A stretch of DNA of 64,000 nt from assembly GCA_002362105.1 (NCBI GenBank), contig DETD01000009.1:194274-258273 (forward strand), given 5' to 3'. The position numbers and the translations under genes were made by a program. Below, piece after piece: positions 31,609 to 40,217 of the stretch. The notes under the pieces were generated by a model. The model worked only from the letters and a program-made list of their open reading frames with translations, searched no databases and was not told the DNA's origin. Position 1 is the first letter of the stretch. Each line of letters starts with the position of its first letter. This stretch comes from Bacteroidales bacterium UBA3297 (lineage in GTDB: Bacteria > Bacteroidota > Bacteroidia > Bacteroidales > Paludibacteraceae).

Positions 31609-34299
31609 CTACTTCTTCATAATCTTGGCGGTGAACTGTTCGTTGACTTGGACAAAATAGATGCCTGCTGGCAAGTCGGTAATGTCGCATTCTGCCTGTC
31701 CGTTTACACGGTTGTAGGTCTTTATTACCTGACCAGATACATTGGTGATTCTGACGTCGAACGTTAGGTCTTTATTATCCAACGACACGTTGAAGATACC
31801 GTCTGTTGGGTTAGGGAAGACGTGTACTTTAACTTTCTGGTCTTCATCCGACAAGATGTCATCCAATTCGATTTCTTCGTCCAATAGGATGTACTCTGTA
31901 TTAATGCCGTTAGATGATCTTACCGTATTCGTACGTTCTACGCCGCCATAGTTGCAGGCTCCTTCTGTGTAGGCTCTGAAGGAAACACCTTGCTTGACGT
32001 TGAATCCTTTCTTCATAACGACCTTGTTCTTCGCCTTGAAGACTGTCGGACCGCTCATAACCGTCACTGCTCCTACATTCGAGTTGCCGTAGTTTGGTGT
32101 GGTTGTGGTTACGCTTTCACCTGCATAGATGTTGTATCCGGCAATGGTTTTCGCATACACGTTATAGTTCTGAACGTAGATGTCATCGATGACGCAAGGC
32201 GCATAGTTGTTTTTCTGAATGGTAATGACGTAAGGGTAGTTCACATTGGTGAATGTGACGTTGTCGCCAGTCATTACTTTCATTCTTGAAACGTTGGTTG
32301 GGTCTGCCGAACTGGTCAGCGTAATCTTACAGTCGGCAACACCGTTGGTGTTCACGGTTACAGAGGTTCCGCTTTTACTTACCGTCGGATGGAAGCAAAT
32401 TGGTTCCTGGGTGTAGAACATCAGGTTAGGGTCGCCAAAATAGTGGGCACTCAACTCAATATGGGTCTTGTACGGATAATCACCGTTGTAAAGACCGATG
32501 AACCATTTGGCATTGAATGCATTGCCGACCATATTGTTGCCATTTTGGAAGATGTCAGTAAACATCGCTTCTGAACGTGCTGTGCTTAGACTACTCCAAC
32601 TCCAGGCAGAGTTGCCTGTGACACCAATGGCACCGCCATTGCTCTTCCTCAACATTGTTTCTGTAAAGCAACATGCATCCTTATAGGTACCAGTCTCACA
32701 GGTTGCACCGCCAAAAAGGAACGGAAGTTTATCGCCATTGGTCAGGCTCGCCGCATCAGAACTGTAGAAATTGCAATTTGCCCAGCCACTAGAACAACCA
32801 TGGCCACCATAGAGGGCATAGAGAATGCCTGAGTTGATGCGATTCACAATGCTTGGACCTGCTTGGGCGTAAGTATACCAAGGGGTCCATGAATTCCTAT
32901 ATTCAGAAGGAAGCCAATCGTCTTTTGGCAAAACGTCGCTGCCGTAAGAACTGGCAGTACAAACACGGCTGACGCTTATGTCGCTGTTGTTGACTACGGT
33001 GTTATAAGATATAAAGGTTGTTCTGCCAAAGTCGTTGTCGGCATAGCCATCACGCACTCCATCTTTTAAATCGTCTTGAAAATAGGCACAATGAAGGGCT
33101 TTCCTATAGAAATTGTAATCGGTAGGTGGTGTTTTTTCGTATTTGATTATCTTGTCAACTACCGTATTCGCCTCTGCTAATGTCGATACCGAGATACGTC
33201 CAGTCACAACATCTGGCCCCAAATTGTAACTGTTGGCATTGGTTGTGTTGAAATGGGTGATGGTATCTCCGTTCTTAATATAACGGGTGTTGGCATAAAA
33301 GTTGTCCGTGTAGAATAGCACTGGATTCGGGGATATATCCTTCCTCTTATGCTTTATAGATACCTGAATACCAGGCACATCTTCGTAGTCGCCAACTATC
33401 GTCAGATAGGCAATTCTGTTGCTATAAGAAGATTGATAAATGGTTTTCATCAACGATTTAATCTGACTGGTATTTTTACCATCTACATAATTGACCATAC
33501 ACTGGAAGCCTTGCATCGATTTCCATTTGATAAACTTATCAACAGCCGTCTTGTACTTGTTGGTCGTCAGAATCAAGTATATCTCCGGGTCTACCGCCTT
33601 GGCTGCCTTCAATGAAGACGTCGAATGTTTGTCGATACAATCTGGATTTGACACCTTCGACTTCAAGACTTCCTTGATGGTGTTTGGAAGATTGAGGTTC
33701 GTTTTGCCGCTGGTGAACTGAAGTCTATAGGTCACACGTTTGTAGCAACGGAGCTTCTTGGTGACCGGATTGAACTGGACCGGATTAATTCTAACCGTTG
33801 CCAGAGGTACACTACGGAATGTTTCTTTTCCCTCAATTGATGTTATCGTTGAAGGGAAGAACTTGTTTGTAGTGTAGACTTGGTTTTCCTTCGGAAAATC
33901 TACATTGGATCCTGTAATGTTTTCTCCCAAAGAAGGGCAAACGTAGACGTTTGCGATGTCTTTATATTCAGAGGAAACTACCGATACCTTGACGTTCGAC
34001 AACGAGCCAATGGCAAAGACGTCTTCAAAGTAGGGTAGTTCCGGATTGCCGCGCTGTGCCGATGTCAGTGCATTCGGCATGGAAATAGCTTGGTAGGTCT
34101 TATTATTTCCCTTCACATTGTGGATGGTTCCTCCTTCAAAGGTATAGGTGACGTCTATGTAGGAACTGCTTTCCGATATGGTCTTGTTGACCTCGAAATC
34201 TGCAGTGTTTACATAACCGTCTGTGAAGGATAGAAACTTGTTCTGGGCCGATGCGGTCAGGGAAAATAATACAGAAAAGCTTATTAGTATCTTTTTCAT
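31609..34299 (-). CDS. Gingipain-like C25 cysteine peptidase secreted by T9SS
   Basis: 896 aa. Signal peptide (ISFSVLFSLTASA), propeptide-like N-terminal region (about 20-230), C25 peptidase domain (about 235-640), and C-terminal beta domains with a type IX sorting domain (about 825-896: VFPNPTDGIFNVS..., VRITNVSGQVIKTY, LPAGIYFVQV). Catalytic His500 in YALYGGHGCSSGW and Cys534 in FGGATCETG match the C25 dyad. Gingipains are surface proteases; C25-related PorU is the T9SS sortase, but this one has a sorting tail and lacks obvious PorU-wide similarity, so it is called as cargo. Two nt downstream of the 34302 gene; same operon. Confidence 0.85.
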   Translation of the reverse strand: MKKILISFSVLFSLTASAQNKFLSFTDGYVNTADFEVNKTISESSSYIDVTYTFEGGTIHNVKGNNKTYQAISMPNALTSAQRGNPELPYFEDVFAIGSLSNVKVSVVSSEYKDIANVYVCPSLGENITGSNVDFPKENQVYTTNKFFPSTITSIEGKETFRSVPLATVRINPVQFNPVTKKLRCYKRVTYRLQFTSGKTNLNLPNTIKEVLKSKVSNPDCIDKHSTSSLKAAKAVDPEIYLILTTNKYKTAVDKFIKWKSMQGFQCMVNYVDGKNTSQIKSLMKTIYQSSYSNRIAYLTIVGDYEDVPGIQVSIKHKRKDISPNPVLFYTDNFYANTRYIKNGDTITHFNTTNANSYNLGPDVVTGRISVSTLAEANTVVDKIIKYEKTPPTDYNFYRKALHCAYFQDDLKDGVRDGYADNDFGRTTFISYNTVVNNSDISVSRVCTASSYGSDVLPKDDWLPSEYRNSWTPWYTYAQAGPSIVNRINSGILYALYGGHGCSSGWANCNFYSSDAASLTNGDKLPFLFGGATCETGTYKDACCFTETMLRKSNGGAIGVTGNSAWSWSSLSTARSEAMFTDIFQNGNNMVGNAFNAKWFIGLYNGDYPYKTHIELSAHYFGDPNLMFYTQEPICFHPTVSKSGTSVTVNTNGVADCKITLTSSADPTNVSRMKVMTGDNVTFTNVNYPYVITIQKNNYAPCVIDDIYVQNYNVYAKTIAGYNIYAGESVTTTTPNYGNSNVGAVTVMSGPTVFKAKNKVVMKKGFNVKQGVSFRAYTEGACNYGGVERTNTVRSSNGINTEYILLDEEIELDDILSDEDQKVKVHVFPNPTDGIFNVSLDNKDLTFDVRITNVSGQVIKTYNRVNGQAECDITDLPAGIYFVQVNEQFTAKIMKK

Positions 34300-34301
34300 G
34301 A

Positions 34302-35351
34302 TTATTTCACAAGTTTGTTAAGTTCTTCTACCTTTTCTTTTAAATTCTGGTTTTCTTTTTCCAACTGAATCAGGTGCAGGGTCAATTCTTCCACCTTTTC
34401 AAGCAGAATGTTGCTCATTTGTGAGACGCTCAAACCGTTTTCTGCAATTTCAGAGGCTGAAGGTACGCCTGGCAGGTGCTTGTTTGCTTTTACATAAGTT
34501 TCAACTTCTTTCAGCGACTTCAAGTTGTAGTTGTCGTCAAACACGTAGTCTGCTGCATTTGGCAATTCAAGGTTGAGGTCTTTTGCTTTGATGGCATCTG
34601 CGTTGAGGGCGGTCACTTCAATTTCGTTGTGACAGGTAATCTTGCCGGCCACATCCAAGTCCTTTTTCATCGACACGTTTCCGGCTGTGAAGGTGAACGA
34701 GCTGGCTTTGAATGCCAAACTGTTGTTCTTTCCCTGGTGGTTCGAAGAAATGGTGTTGCCAGTGCTGCTTTCGTTCTTAAATGTAATGCCACCGCTACCA
34801 GTCAAACCAACATTAAATGTGCTGCCTGTTGCATTGACGCTCATTCCGCCAATCACGCTTACATCGCCCTTTACGTAAAGCACCTTGCTGTCGATTGGAG
34901 CGTCTCCAATACCTACGTGGCCGTTAAGGGTGGTTTGTCCGCCTACATTGAATGAACTGGTGACGGTTGACGGATTGGTGGCAGTGAAGCCAGAAGGCAT
35001 GGTAACTTTACCGATGAAGGTCGATGCCCCGTTAAGGTAGGTGTAGCCGTCAACGGTCAGTTTCCCTTTGCCGTAAATGTCGCTTGATGCTGTAACTGCT
35101 GAGAGGAACGATTTGCCTACAACTGTCAGCGAACTGCCAACTCTGGCTGTCCCTTGCAAGTTGGTTCCTCCACTCACGTTCAAACGGTAGCTGGTGCTAG
35201 GGGCTACGCCAATACCTACATAAACCGCACGTCCGTTTGTTGAGTTGAGGGCTTCGAGCATGTTCCCGTTTGTTGAATTCCAATACTGCGCGTTTGCGAC
35301 ACCTGACGACAGGGCGACTGCCATGCCGAACATTAAATTTTTTGTTTTCAT
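34302..35351 (-). CDS. Surface fibre-like protein with coiled-coil C-terminus
   Basis: 349 aa. Signal peptide (to VANAQ), then repeated short beta segments of the tail-fibre or adhesin stalk kind (VYVGIGVAPSTSYRLNVSGG, TTLNGHVGIGDAPIDSKVLY, GGITFKNESSTGN). The end is characteristic of Bacteroidota proteins of this sort: YVFDDNYNLKSLKEVETYV, KHLPGVPSASEIAENGLS, then a heptad coiled coil (LLEKVEELTLHLIQLEKENQ ...). This resembles the S74-type trimerisation/chaperone end of phage tail spikes, without the autocatalytic motif being certain. First gene of the operon with the C25 peptidase. Confidence 0.65.
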   Translation of the reverse strand: MKTKNLMFGMAVALSSGVANAQYWNSTNGNMLEALNSTNGRAVYVGIGVAPSTSYRLNVSGGTNLQGTARVGSSLTVVGKSFLSAVTASSDIYGKGKLTVDGYTYLNGASTFIGKVTMPSGFTATNPSTVTSSFNVGGQTTLNGHVGIGDAPIDSKVLYVKGDVSVIGGMSVNATGSTFNVGLTGSGGITFKNESSTGNTISSNHQGKNNSLAFKASSFTFTAGNVSMKKDLDVAGKITCHNEIEVTALNADAIKAKDLNLELPNAADYVFDDNYNLKSLKEVETYVKANKHLPGVPSASEIAENGLSVSQMSNILLEKVEELTLHLIQLEKENQNLKEKVEELNKLVK

Positions 35352-35389
35352 TTGTTTGTTTTTGTTTAAGGAACCCTATAATTATTATA

Positions 35390-35427
35390 AAAAGAAGTCC
35401 TTGAGTCCCTGTAGCAGGACTTCTTTT
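35390..35427 (-). promoter_or_regulatory. Terminator-like hairpin inside the leader of the 34302/31609 operon
   Basis: AAAAGAAGTCCT (35390-35401) pairs perfectly over 12 bp with 35416-35427; on the minus strand the stem ends in TTTTTATAATAA. It lies between the -7 box (35478-35485) and the start codon (35351), so transcripts must pass it: attenuator candidate. Confidence 0.5.
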
Positions 35428-35477
35428 CTTGTTGACAGCAGATTGTAAGTTTGTTAAATGTAGAATTTCTTCTTGTG

Positions 35478-35485
35478 CAAATATA
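35478..35485 (-). promoter_or_regulatory. -7 box TATATTTG of the fibre/C25 operon
   Basis: Full match on the minus strand; leader would be about 120 nt. -33 not clear. The surrounding 35352-35739 gap is otherwise AT-rich with no gene. Confidence 0.4.
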
Positions 35486-35712
35486 TAAAAATATAATGAT
35501 ATTGTGATTATAAGTCAGAATAATTCAATAATAACTCTGACTATCTGTAAACTAATAATGCTAATTGTATATTAATGATATACAAATATATATTGTGGAA
35601 AATGGATGCGATTTTTAGTCTCTATGGCATGATTTCTTTGATTTTTCCCCTATATCGGCGCCCAAGTGCATAAAAAAGATTGGAATTTAGATGCTATAAC
35701 GCTAGGAATCAT

Positions 35713-35720
35713 TATTTTTG
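35713..35720 (+). promoter_or_regulatory. -7 box TATTTTTG of the GH16 gene
   Basis: Perfect TANNTTTG match, 19 nt upstream of the ATG at 35740; implies a very short leader and rules against the longer frame from 35680. Confidence 0.5.
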
Positions 35721-35739
35721 GACACTAACAAGTTTGCTT

Positions 35740-36795
35740 ATGAACAAGAAAGTACTTGCGGCGTTGGCCGTTTCGCTGTTAAGCGTCAATACGTTTGCCA
35801 AGCAAGATTGGCAGTTGGTGTGGAACGACGAGTTCGACTATCAGGGGGCTCCCGACGATTCTAAATGGTCGTTTGATACACAGGGTAATAACTGGGACTG
35901 GGGTAATAATGAGGCCCAGAACTATACCCCTAAAGAAAACAAAAACGCCTGGGTGGAAGACGGTAACCTTATTATTGAGGCCCGAAAGGAACCTTACACG
36001 TGGCCTGGCGACGGACAAACCAGGCAGTACACGTCGGCCCGGTTGCGCACGCTTGGCAAGGGCGACTGGCTCTATGGTAAGTTCGAGGTGCGTGCCCTCT
36101 TGCCGAAGGGTAACGGCATGTGGCCCGCTATCTGGATGCTTGCTTCTGAAGAGAAGTATGGCGGTTGGCCTAAGAGTGGCGAACTTGACATTATGGAAAA
36201 TGTGGGGTTCGACCCGACTAAAATACATTGCAACATCCATACCGAAGCCTACAATCACGGTATTGGTACCAACAAGGGAAACACGGTTTCCACTTCCAAT
36301 CCGAACGAAAACTGGCACATCTACAGCATGGAGTGGGATGCCGAAAAGGTCATTTTCTTCCTAGACGGCAACCAGGTCTTTCGGTTCGATAACGAGCACA
36401 AAACGTTTCAAGAATGGCCTTACGACCAGAAATTCCATCTGCTCCTCAATATCGCTGTTGGCGGTTCTTGGGGTGGCGAACAGGGCATCGACAACAGTGT
36501 CTTCCCTCAACGTATGCTTGTCGACTATGTGCGTGTGTATCAAATGGGCGAAGTTGACGATAATACGGCGGCTGGAATTGTGCGCAACCACGATTCTTTC
36601 ATATACCAATGCGGAGGTTTGCTTCATGTTGTGAATGGTGTGGCTGGTAGCCCCTACCGTATAGTTTCTCCTGCTGGTGGCATTCTTATATCGGGTAGAT
36701 TGGCCGACGATGCTACGGTCAATGTGGAAAACCTTGCAAAAGGTTACTACCTCCTTTCCATCGACAACAAATCTTTCCCTTTTATAAAGGAGTAA
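35740..36795 (+). CDS. Secreted GH16 beta-glucanase (laminarinase type)
   Basis: 351 aa from the ATG at 35740 (MNKKVLAALAVSLL). Signal peptide to about residue 20, GH16 domain about 24-270 starting WQLVWNDEFDYQGAPDDSKW, catalytic Glu148-x-Asp150-x-x-Glu153 in SGELDIMENVG (the extra Met gives the beta-bulge form of laminarinases), WPAIWMLASE and YDQKFHLLLNIAVGGSWGG downstream. The C-terminal 75 residues resemble a shortened sorting domain (GYYLLSIDNKSFPFIKE). Expected to cut beta-1,3 or mixed-link glucans at the surface; it complements the GH5 enzyme. Confidence 0.9.
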   Translation: MNKKVLAALAVSLLSVNTFAKQDWQLVWNDEFDYQGAPDDSKWSFDTQGNNWDWGNNEAQNYTPKENKNAWVEDGNLIIEARKEPYTWPGDGQTRQYTSARLRTLGKGDWLYGKFEVRALLPKGNGMWPAIWMLASEEKYGGWPKSGELDIMENVGFDPTKIHCNIHTEAYNHGIGTNKGNTVSTSNPNENWHIYSMEWDAEKVIFFLDGNQVFRFDNEHKTFQEWPYDQKFHLLLNIAVGGSWGGEQGIDNSVFPQRMLVDYVRVYQMGEVDDNTAAGIVRNHDSFIYQCGGLLHVVNGVAGSPYRIVSPAGGILISGRLADDATVNVENLAKGYYLLSIDNKSFPFIKE

Positions 36796-36831
36796 GCCTT
36801 TATAGTACCTTCTTTCGGTGAGGAAAGAAGG
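36783..36831. other. Two adjacent perfect hairpins at the GH16 stop codon
   Basis: TATAAAGG (36783-36790) with CCTTTATA (36797-36804) encloses the stop codon; CCTTCTTTC (36808-36816) with GAAAGAAGG (36823-36831) follows. Neither has a T tail; a processing or stability element or weak terminator. Confidence 0.4.
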
Positions 36832-36900
36832 CAGGAAGAGACTTTAATAACTATTCTTCTGCTTTTCTGCGATAATCAGTAAAATATACAATCCGTACCC

Positions 36901-38043
36901 ATGTACATACACGATTCCACAATAAAATATCTTAAACAGTCTGAGGGCTTGATCTTTAAGCCTGTGCTTATTATGGCAGGTTGTTTTTATACTGTTTTTT
37001 TTATGATTGTTATGTATTTTTTTAATGCAGAAGTTTCCCTGTTTGATGTGTTGCTGGTGGCGGTATCTATTGCTGTTCTTTGGGGCTATGTCTTGTGGAA
37101 TGAACCTAGAAACTATATCAAATTGTTGGAGGATGGTTTTGAACTAAGTAATACAGAATGGCTGGGATTTAAAACCATTCGCAAAAAGTACAATTGGAAA
37201 GATATTGAAAAATTTGATTTCTATGGTTCTGATAAGTATAAATATTTAATCATTAAGGAAAGGAATAATGCGAAGAAATTTTATTTCGATATTAATTTTT
37301 CAAGTAACGGTGCGTCAACTCTGAAGTCTGTAAAACCTCTGGGGTGTGGCCTGAGTATTGAAGATTATATCAACTATATAGACCTTATTTCAAAGGAAGA
37401 CTCTTTTACGAAATTTACACTTGATAAAAATGGGAAGGCTGCCACAGAGGAGAACGCCTGTTGCTTTATCTTGAATATGGTGTGTAAACTTAATCCTGCG
37501 GCCCGTTCTTCGCAGGCCAAAATCCTTGCTGCTGAAAGAAAATACCAGCTGTTAACCGGTTTCGATTATGACGATGATGTGAATGGCCTTTCCCATGCCG
37601 CGGGTGTGTTGCGGAAGTGGGAGCGCGCCGATAAACAGCGTTTCGTGGAACTGCTGTTTCGTCTTGTGATAACTGACGACGGCATTAAGAACGACGAGTG
37701 GTACTTTATGCAGCGTTTAATTGCCGACTTGGGGTTCAACCAGCATTGGCTCGATTACTTCAACCGGCGTTACAGCTCATTACGCACCGAATTCGACTAT
37801 AAGTACAATGAGCAGAGTTCGCCCTCTTCTTCATCTGTTGACAGTTCTTTACAATCTTACTACAACCTGTTGGGCCTCCCTGCCGATGCCTCCATCAGCC
37901 AATTGCAGGCTGCCTACCACCAGTTGGCTATGGAGAACCATCCCGACCTCCCGAAGAATGCTAATCGTACGGCTGAATGCGAGAAAACCATGACGAAGAT
38001 TAACGAGGCCTACGAGGTGCTGGTTAGAAACCTGAAACATTAA
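36901..38043 (+). CDS. DjlA-like membrane J-domain protein
   Basis: 380 aa. Two membrane spans (about 20-42 and 48-66), a cytoplasmic region with a YcxB- or PH-like strand pattern (70-160), a TerB-like helical domain (about 180-300: FILNMVCKLNPAARSSQAKI ... FVELLFRLVITDDGIKNDEW), a Ser-rich linker and a C-terminal J domain (about 318-380) with the HPD tripeptide in MENHPDLPKN. The order membrane-TerB-J is that of DjlA co-chaperones, which recruit DnaK to the inner membrane. Single gene. Confidence 0.75.
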   Translation: MYIHDSTIKYLKQSEGLIFKPVLIMAGCFYTVFFMIVMYFFNAEVSLFDVLLVAVSIAVLWGYVLWNEPRNYIKLLEDGFELSNTEWLGFKTIRKKYNWKDIEKFDFYGSDKYKYLIIKERNNAKKFYFDINFSSNGASTLKSVKPLGCGLSIEDYINYIDLISKEDSFTKFTLDKNGKAATEENACCFILNMVCKLNPAARSSQAKILAAERKYQLLTGFDYDDDVNGLSHAAGVLRKWERADKQRFVELLFRLVITDDGIKNDEWYFMQRLIADLGFNQHWLDYFNRRYSSLRTEFDYKYNEQSSPSSSSVDSSLQSYYNLLGLPADASISQLQAAYHQLAMENHPDLPKNANRTAECEKTMTKINEAYEVLVRNLKH

Positions 38044-38085
38044 CTGTTCCGCGTCACTGCCTCCCTTTTTGGGAACACCGTTTGT

Positions 38086-38472
38086 TTATTTGCCTACCTC
38101 TCCTGCCTTAATCTGGCTTTTTATGGTGTCGGGTTCTGGTGCGTACACGTCGCCCTCCAGTTGGTCGACGGGGCAGATGGTGTCGCTCGTTAATAGGGTG
38201 TCGTCTGGAATAGTGGAGTCTGTTGTCGCACCACAGGCGCTGAGGGCTGCCATTCCGGTAAACAGGCCGGCTATCTTTATCGCTTTCCCTGCGGCTTTGC
38301 GTAAACTCAGCTGTTGCTCAATGTAGCGGACTTCCTGCTCGCATTTTTCACACGTGCCACGGCAGTCGCCTTTGTGTTGGCATTCGTTCGGTGCGTAGTC
38401 TATCTCGTTCGCTTCGGCTATCTGCTTGCGGATGTTTTTCAATTCCTGGCACAGTTTCTTTCCTTTCTCCAT
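38086..38472 (-). CDS. Cys-motif membrane protein paired with radical SAM gene
   Basis: 128 aa. N-terminal helical stretch (KKLCQELKNIRKQIAEANEI), a ligand-like motif C-x-H-x-G-x-C-x-G-T-C-x-x-C (about 31-44), another helix, then a membrane span (about 62-80, IAGLFTGMAALSACG) and an acidic tail. It follows the radical SAM gene by 5 nt, an arrangement I recall from other Bacteroidales. Possibly a substrate or electron-carrier partner of the radical SAM protein; function unknown. Confidence 0.55.
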   Translation of the reverse strand: MEKGKKLCQELKNIRKQIAEANEIDYAPNECQHKGDCRGTCEKCEQEVRYIEQQLSLRKAAGKAIKIAGLFTGMAALSACGATTDSTIPDDTLLTSDTICPVDQLEGDVYAPEPDTIKSQIKAGEVGK

Positions 38473-38477
38473 AGTGC

Positions 38478-39110
38478 TTATGCTTTTTTATTCCTTATTA
38501 TGTAGTTGAACTCGTCGAAGTGGCTGAATCCCATACCTTCCAGTTTCGCGCGGCTGGCCTTCACTTGTGTTTTGTCGTTAAAGTTGGGTATGCGGGGTAG
38601 CCTTATCATGCAACGGTCTTGCAGTTTTTGTTTCACAATCCAGTTCAGGTTGTTCAGCAGCCGTTCGTTGCTCTTCCCGGTGTAGGCTTCGTAAATGTTA
38701 CCGTCCATATCTTTAATGTCGATGATGAACTGCTTCACGAATGGTGCGACCCTTTGCAGGTGTTCCTGCGGCACGTTCAGTGCGCTTTCTATATAGATGC
38801 TCCATTCCGGAGGACAGATGTCGTGAAATTTCTCGATAAACGCACTGCGTAGCAGGGGCTCGCCGCCGCCGAAGGTCACACCGCCGCCAGTCGCCAAAAA
38901 GTAGAGGTTGTCTATCTTGACGGTTTCAAGCAGTTTCTCCGGGGTGTAGAGTAGTACACGCGCGTCTGCCTTCAAACTTTGTGGATTTAAACAGTATTTG
39001 CAGGCAAGCGTGCAGTCTCTGAAGGCAACCAGTGTCGTCACACCGTCGCCGTCTACCGGTATCCTTAGGCGTTCTATCCCTATAAAAGGGGCTTCCAGTT
39101 CTTCTGCCAT
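38478..39110 (-). CDS. Radical SAM protein, pyruvate formate-lyase activase-like
   Basis: 210 aa. The [4Fe-4S]/SAM-binding CX3CX2C is present at Cys33, Cys37 and Cys40 (FRDCTLACKYC), followed by the GGGVTFGGGEPLL glycine/GGE motif and FIIDIKDMDG. Shorter than typical PflA (about 245 aa) and without its ferredoxin insert. Glycyl-radical activase activity is plausible but no glycyl-radical enzyme is nearby; co-transcription with the Cys-motif protein suggests a dedicated partner instead. Confidence 0.75.
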   Translation of the reverse strand: MAEELEAPFIGIERLRIPVDGDGVTTLVAFRDCTLACKYCLNPQSLKADARVLLYTPEKLLETVKIDNLYFLATGGGVTFGGGEPLLRSAFIEKFHDICPPEWSIYIESALNVPQEHLQRVAPFVKQFIIDIKDMDGNIYEAYTGKSNERLLNNLNWIVKQKLQDRCMIRLPRIPNFNDKTQVKASRAKLEGMGFSHFDEFNYIIRNKKA

Positions 39111-39132
39111 GCGCTCTATATAGTATTTATAG

Positions 39133-39140
39133 CAAATATA
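39133..39140 (-). promoter_or_regulatory. -7 box TATATTTG of the radical SAM pair
   Basis: 23 nt upstream of the start at 39110; no -33 at proper spacing. Confidence 0.4.
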
Positions 39141-39170
39141 GCAGATTATCTCAATTTATAAAAGTATTTT

Positions 39171-39810
39171 CCCCGTCTGTAAGACGGTATCTCCATAACC
39201 GGGTATGGGGAGACGGCGTAAGCAGCTCCCCGTGCCCGGAAAAAGACGTGGCGTGAGTGTGTCTGGAAGACACTACGTGCCAACCCTGTCCGCAACCTAT
39301 CTCCGCAACAAAAATCTGCCGAAAGTGTGATTTTTTGCCGTTTTTTAAAGCCGAAAGTGTGATTGTAATCAGCCGGCCCTCCGTCTGGAAGACGGTATCT
39401 CCATAACCGGGTATGTGGAGACGGCGTAAGCAGCTCCCTGTGCCCGGAAAAAGTGTCGAGCGTGTGTGTCTGGAAGACACTACGAACTAACCCTGCCAGC
39501 AACCTATCTCCGCAACAAAAAAACTGCCGAAAGTGTGATTTTTTGCCGTTTTTTAAAGCCGAAAGTGTGATTGTAATCAGCCGGCCCTCCGTCTGGAAGA
39601 CGGTATCTCCATAACCGGGTATGGGGGAACGGCGCCAGCGGCTCCCCGTGCCCGGAAAAAGATGTGGAGCGTGCGTGTCTGGAAGACACTACGTGCCAAC
39701 CCTGCCATCCACCATCGTCATACCCTAATCCCCGAAAGTTCGTTTTTTGCAGTCTTACATCCGCCTTCCGTCTGTAAGACGGTACCTTCATAACCGGGTA
39801 TGGGGAAAAA
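39171..39810. repeat. Tandem array of 208-bp repeats, about 3.2 copies
   Basis: Units begin with a palindrome CCGTCTG[GT]AAGACGG whose GTCTG starts at 39175, 39383, 39591 and 39770; the first two intervals are exactly 208 bp, the third 179. Each unit also carries CCATAACCGGGTATG, a second palindrome GTGTCTGGAAGACAC, and (units 1 and 2) two copies of GCCGAAAGTGTGATT. GC-rich islands with T6 runs. Not a CRISPR (no short spacers) and not coding: the long minus frames simply lack stops. Confidence 0.8.
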
Positions 39811-39868
39811 TCCCTATAGATACTTTATTAGTCTTATCTTGCACAGGAGAACTTGTCTAATTTCATGT

Positions 39869-40006
39869 GATCATTTTTTAACGCACTATCCGCCTCTTAT
39901 ATCAATTAAATTTTTGTCTTTCTGTCGTTTGATGATTCTGTGAATGTTGATTTTTGATCATAAAAGTTAAAGATTGATCAAATGCCTTCTTTTAAATCTA
40001 TTGATC
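39869..40006. promoter_or_regulatory. Cluster of four GATC sites upstream of the DpnII-like operon
   Basis: GATC occurs at 39869, 39956, 39976 and 40003 in 138 bp; two lie in TTGATCA contexts 20 bp apart. These are the expected recognition sites of the adjacent methylases, in the likely control region. Confidence 0.4.
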
Positions 40007-40149
40007 GTAAACTTGTGTTTAATATGAGGTATTGTGTTGCGAATCGAGCCGATATGTTTTCCCAATATATTGAGAAATATATGCGACGAACGTGTCATTC
40101 GATTTGTAACGATGATATGGACATTCGTATTAGTATAAAATATTATTGA
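39982..40149 (+). CDS. Small basic ORF (55 aa) ahead of the restriction operon
   Basis: ATG at 39982 directly after a TTGATCA site; product starts MPSFKSIDRKLVFNMRYC and ends DIRISIKYY. No helix-turn-helix or other family is recognised. Same strand as the restriction-modification genes, 68 nt upstream. It could be a controller, a leader peptide or the tail of a lost gene. An antisense frame (39967-40224) also exists. Confidence 0.3.
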   Translation: MPSFKSIDRKLVFNMRYCVANRADMFSQYIEKYMRRTCHSICNDDMDIRISIKYY

Positions 40150-40217
40150 TATATTTATTTTTTCAATCCGATATATTGAGTTATAACGGTCTATTGAAAA
40201 ACGAAATTTAAATAAAT

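Noticed and set aside
39146..39791. Long minus-strand open frames across the 208-bp repeats
   Set aside because: They repeat with the DNA units, have low-complexity Arg/Ser/Pro composition, no plausible starts, and arise because the repeats lack stops.
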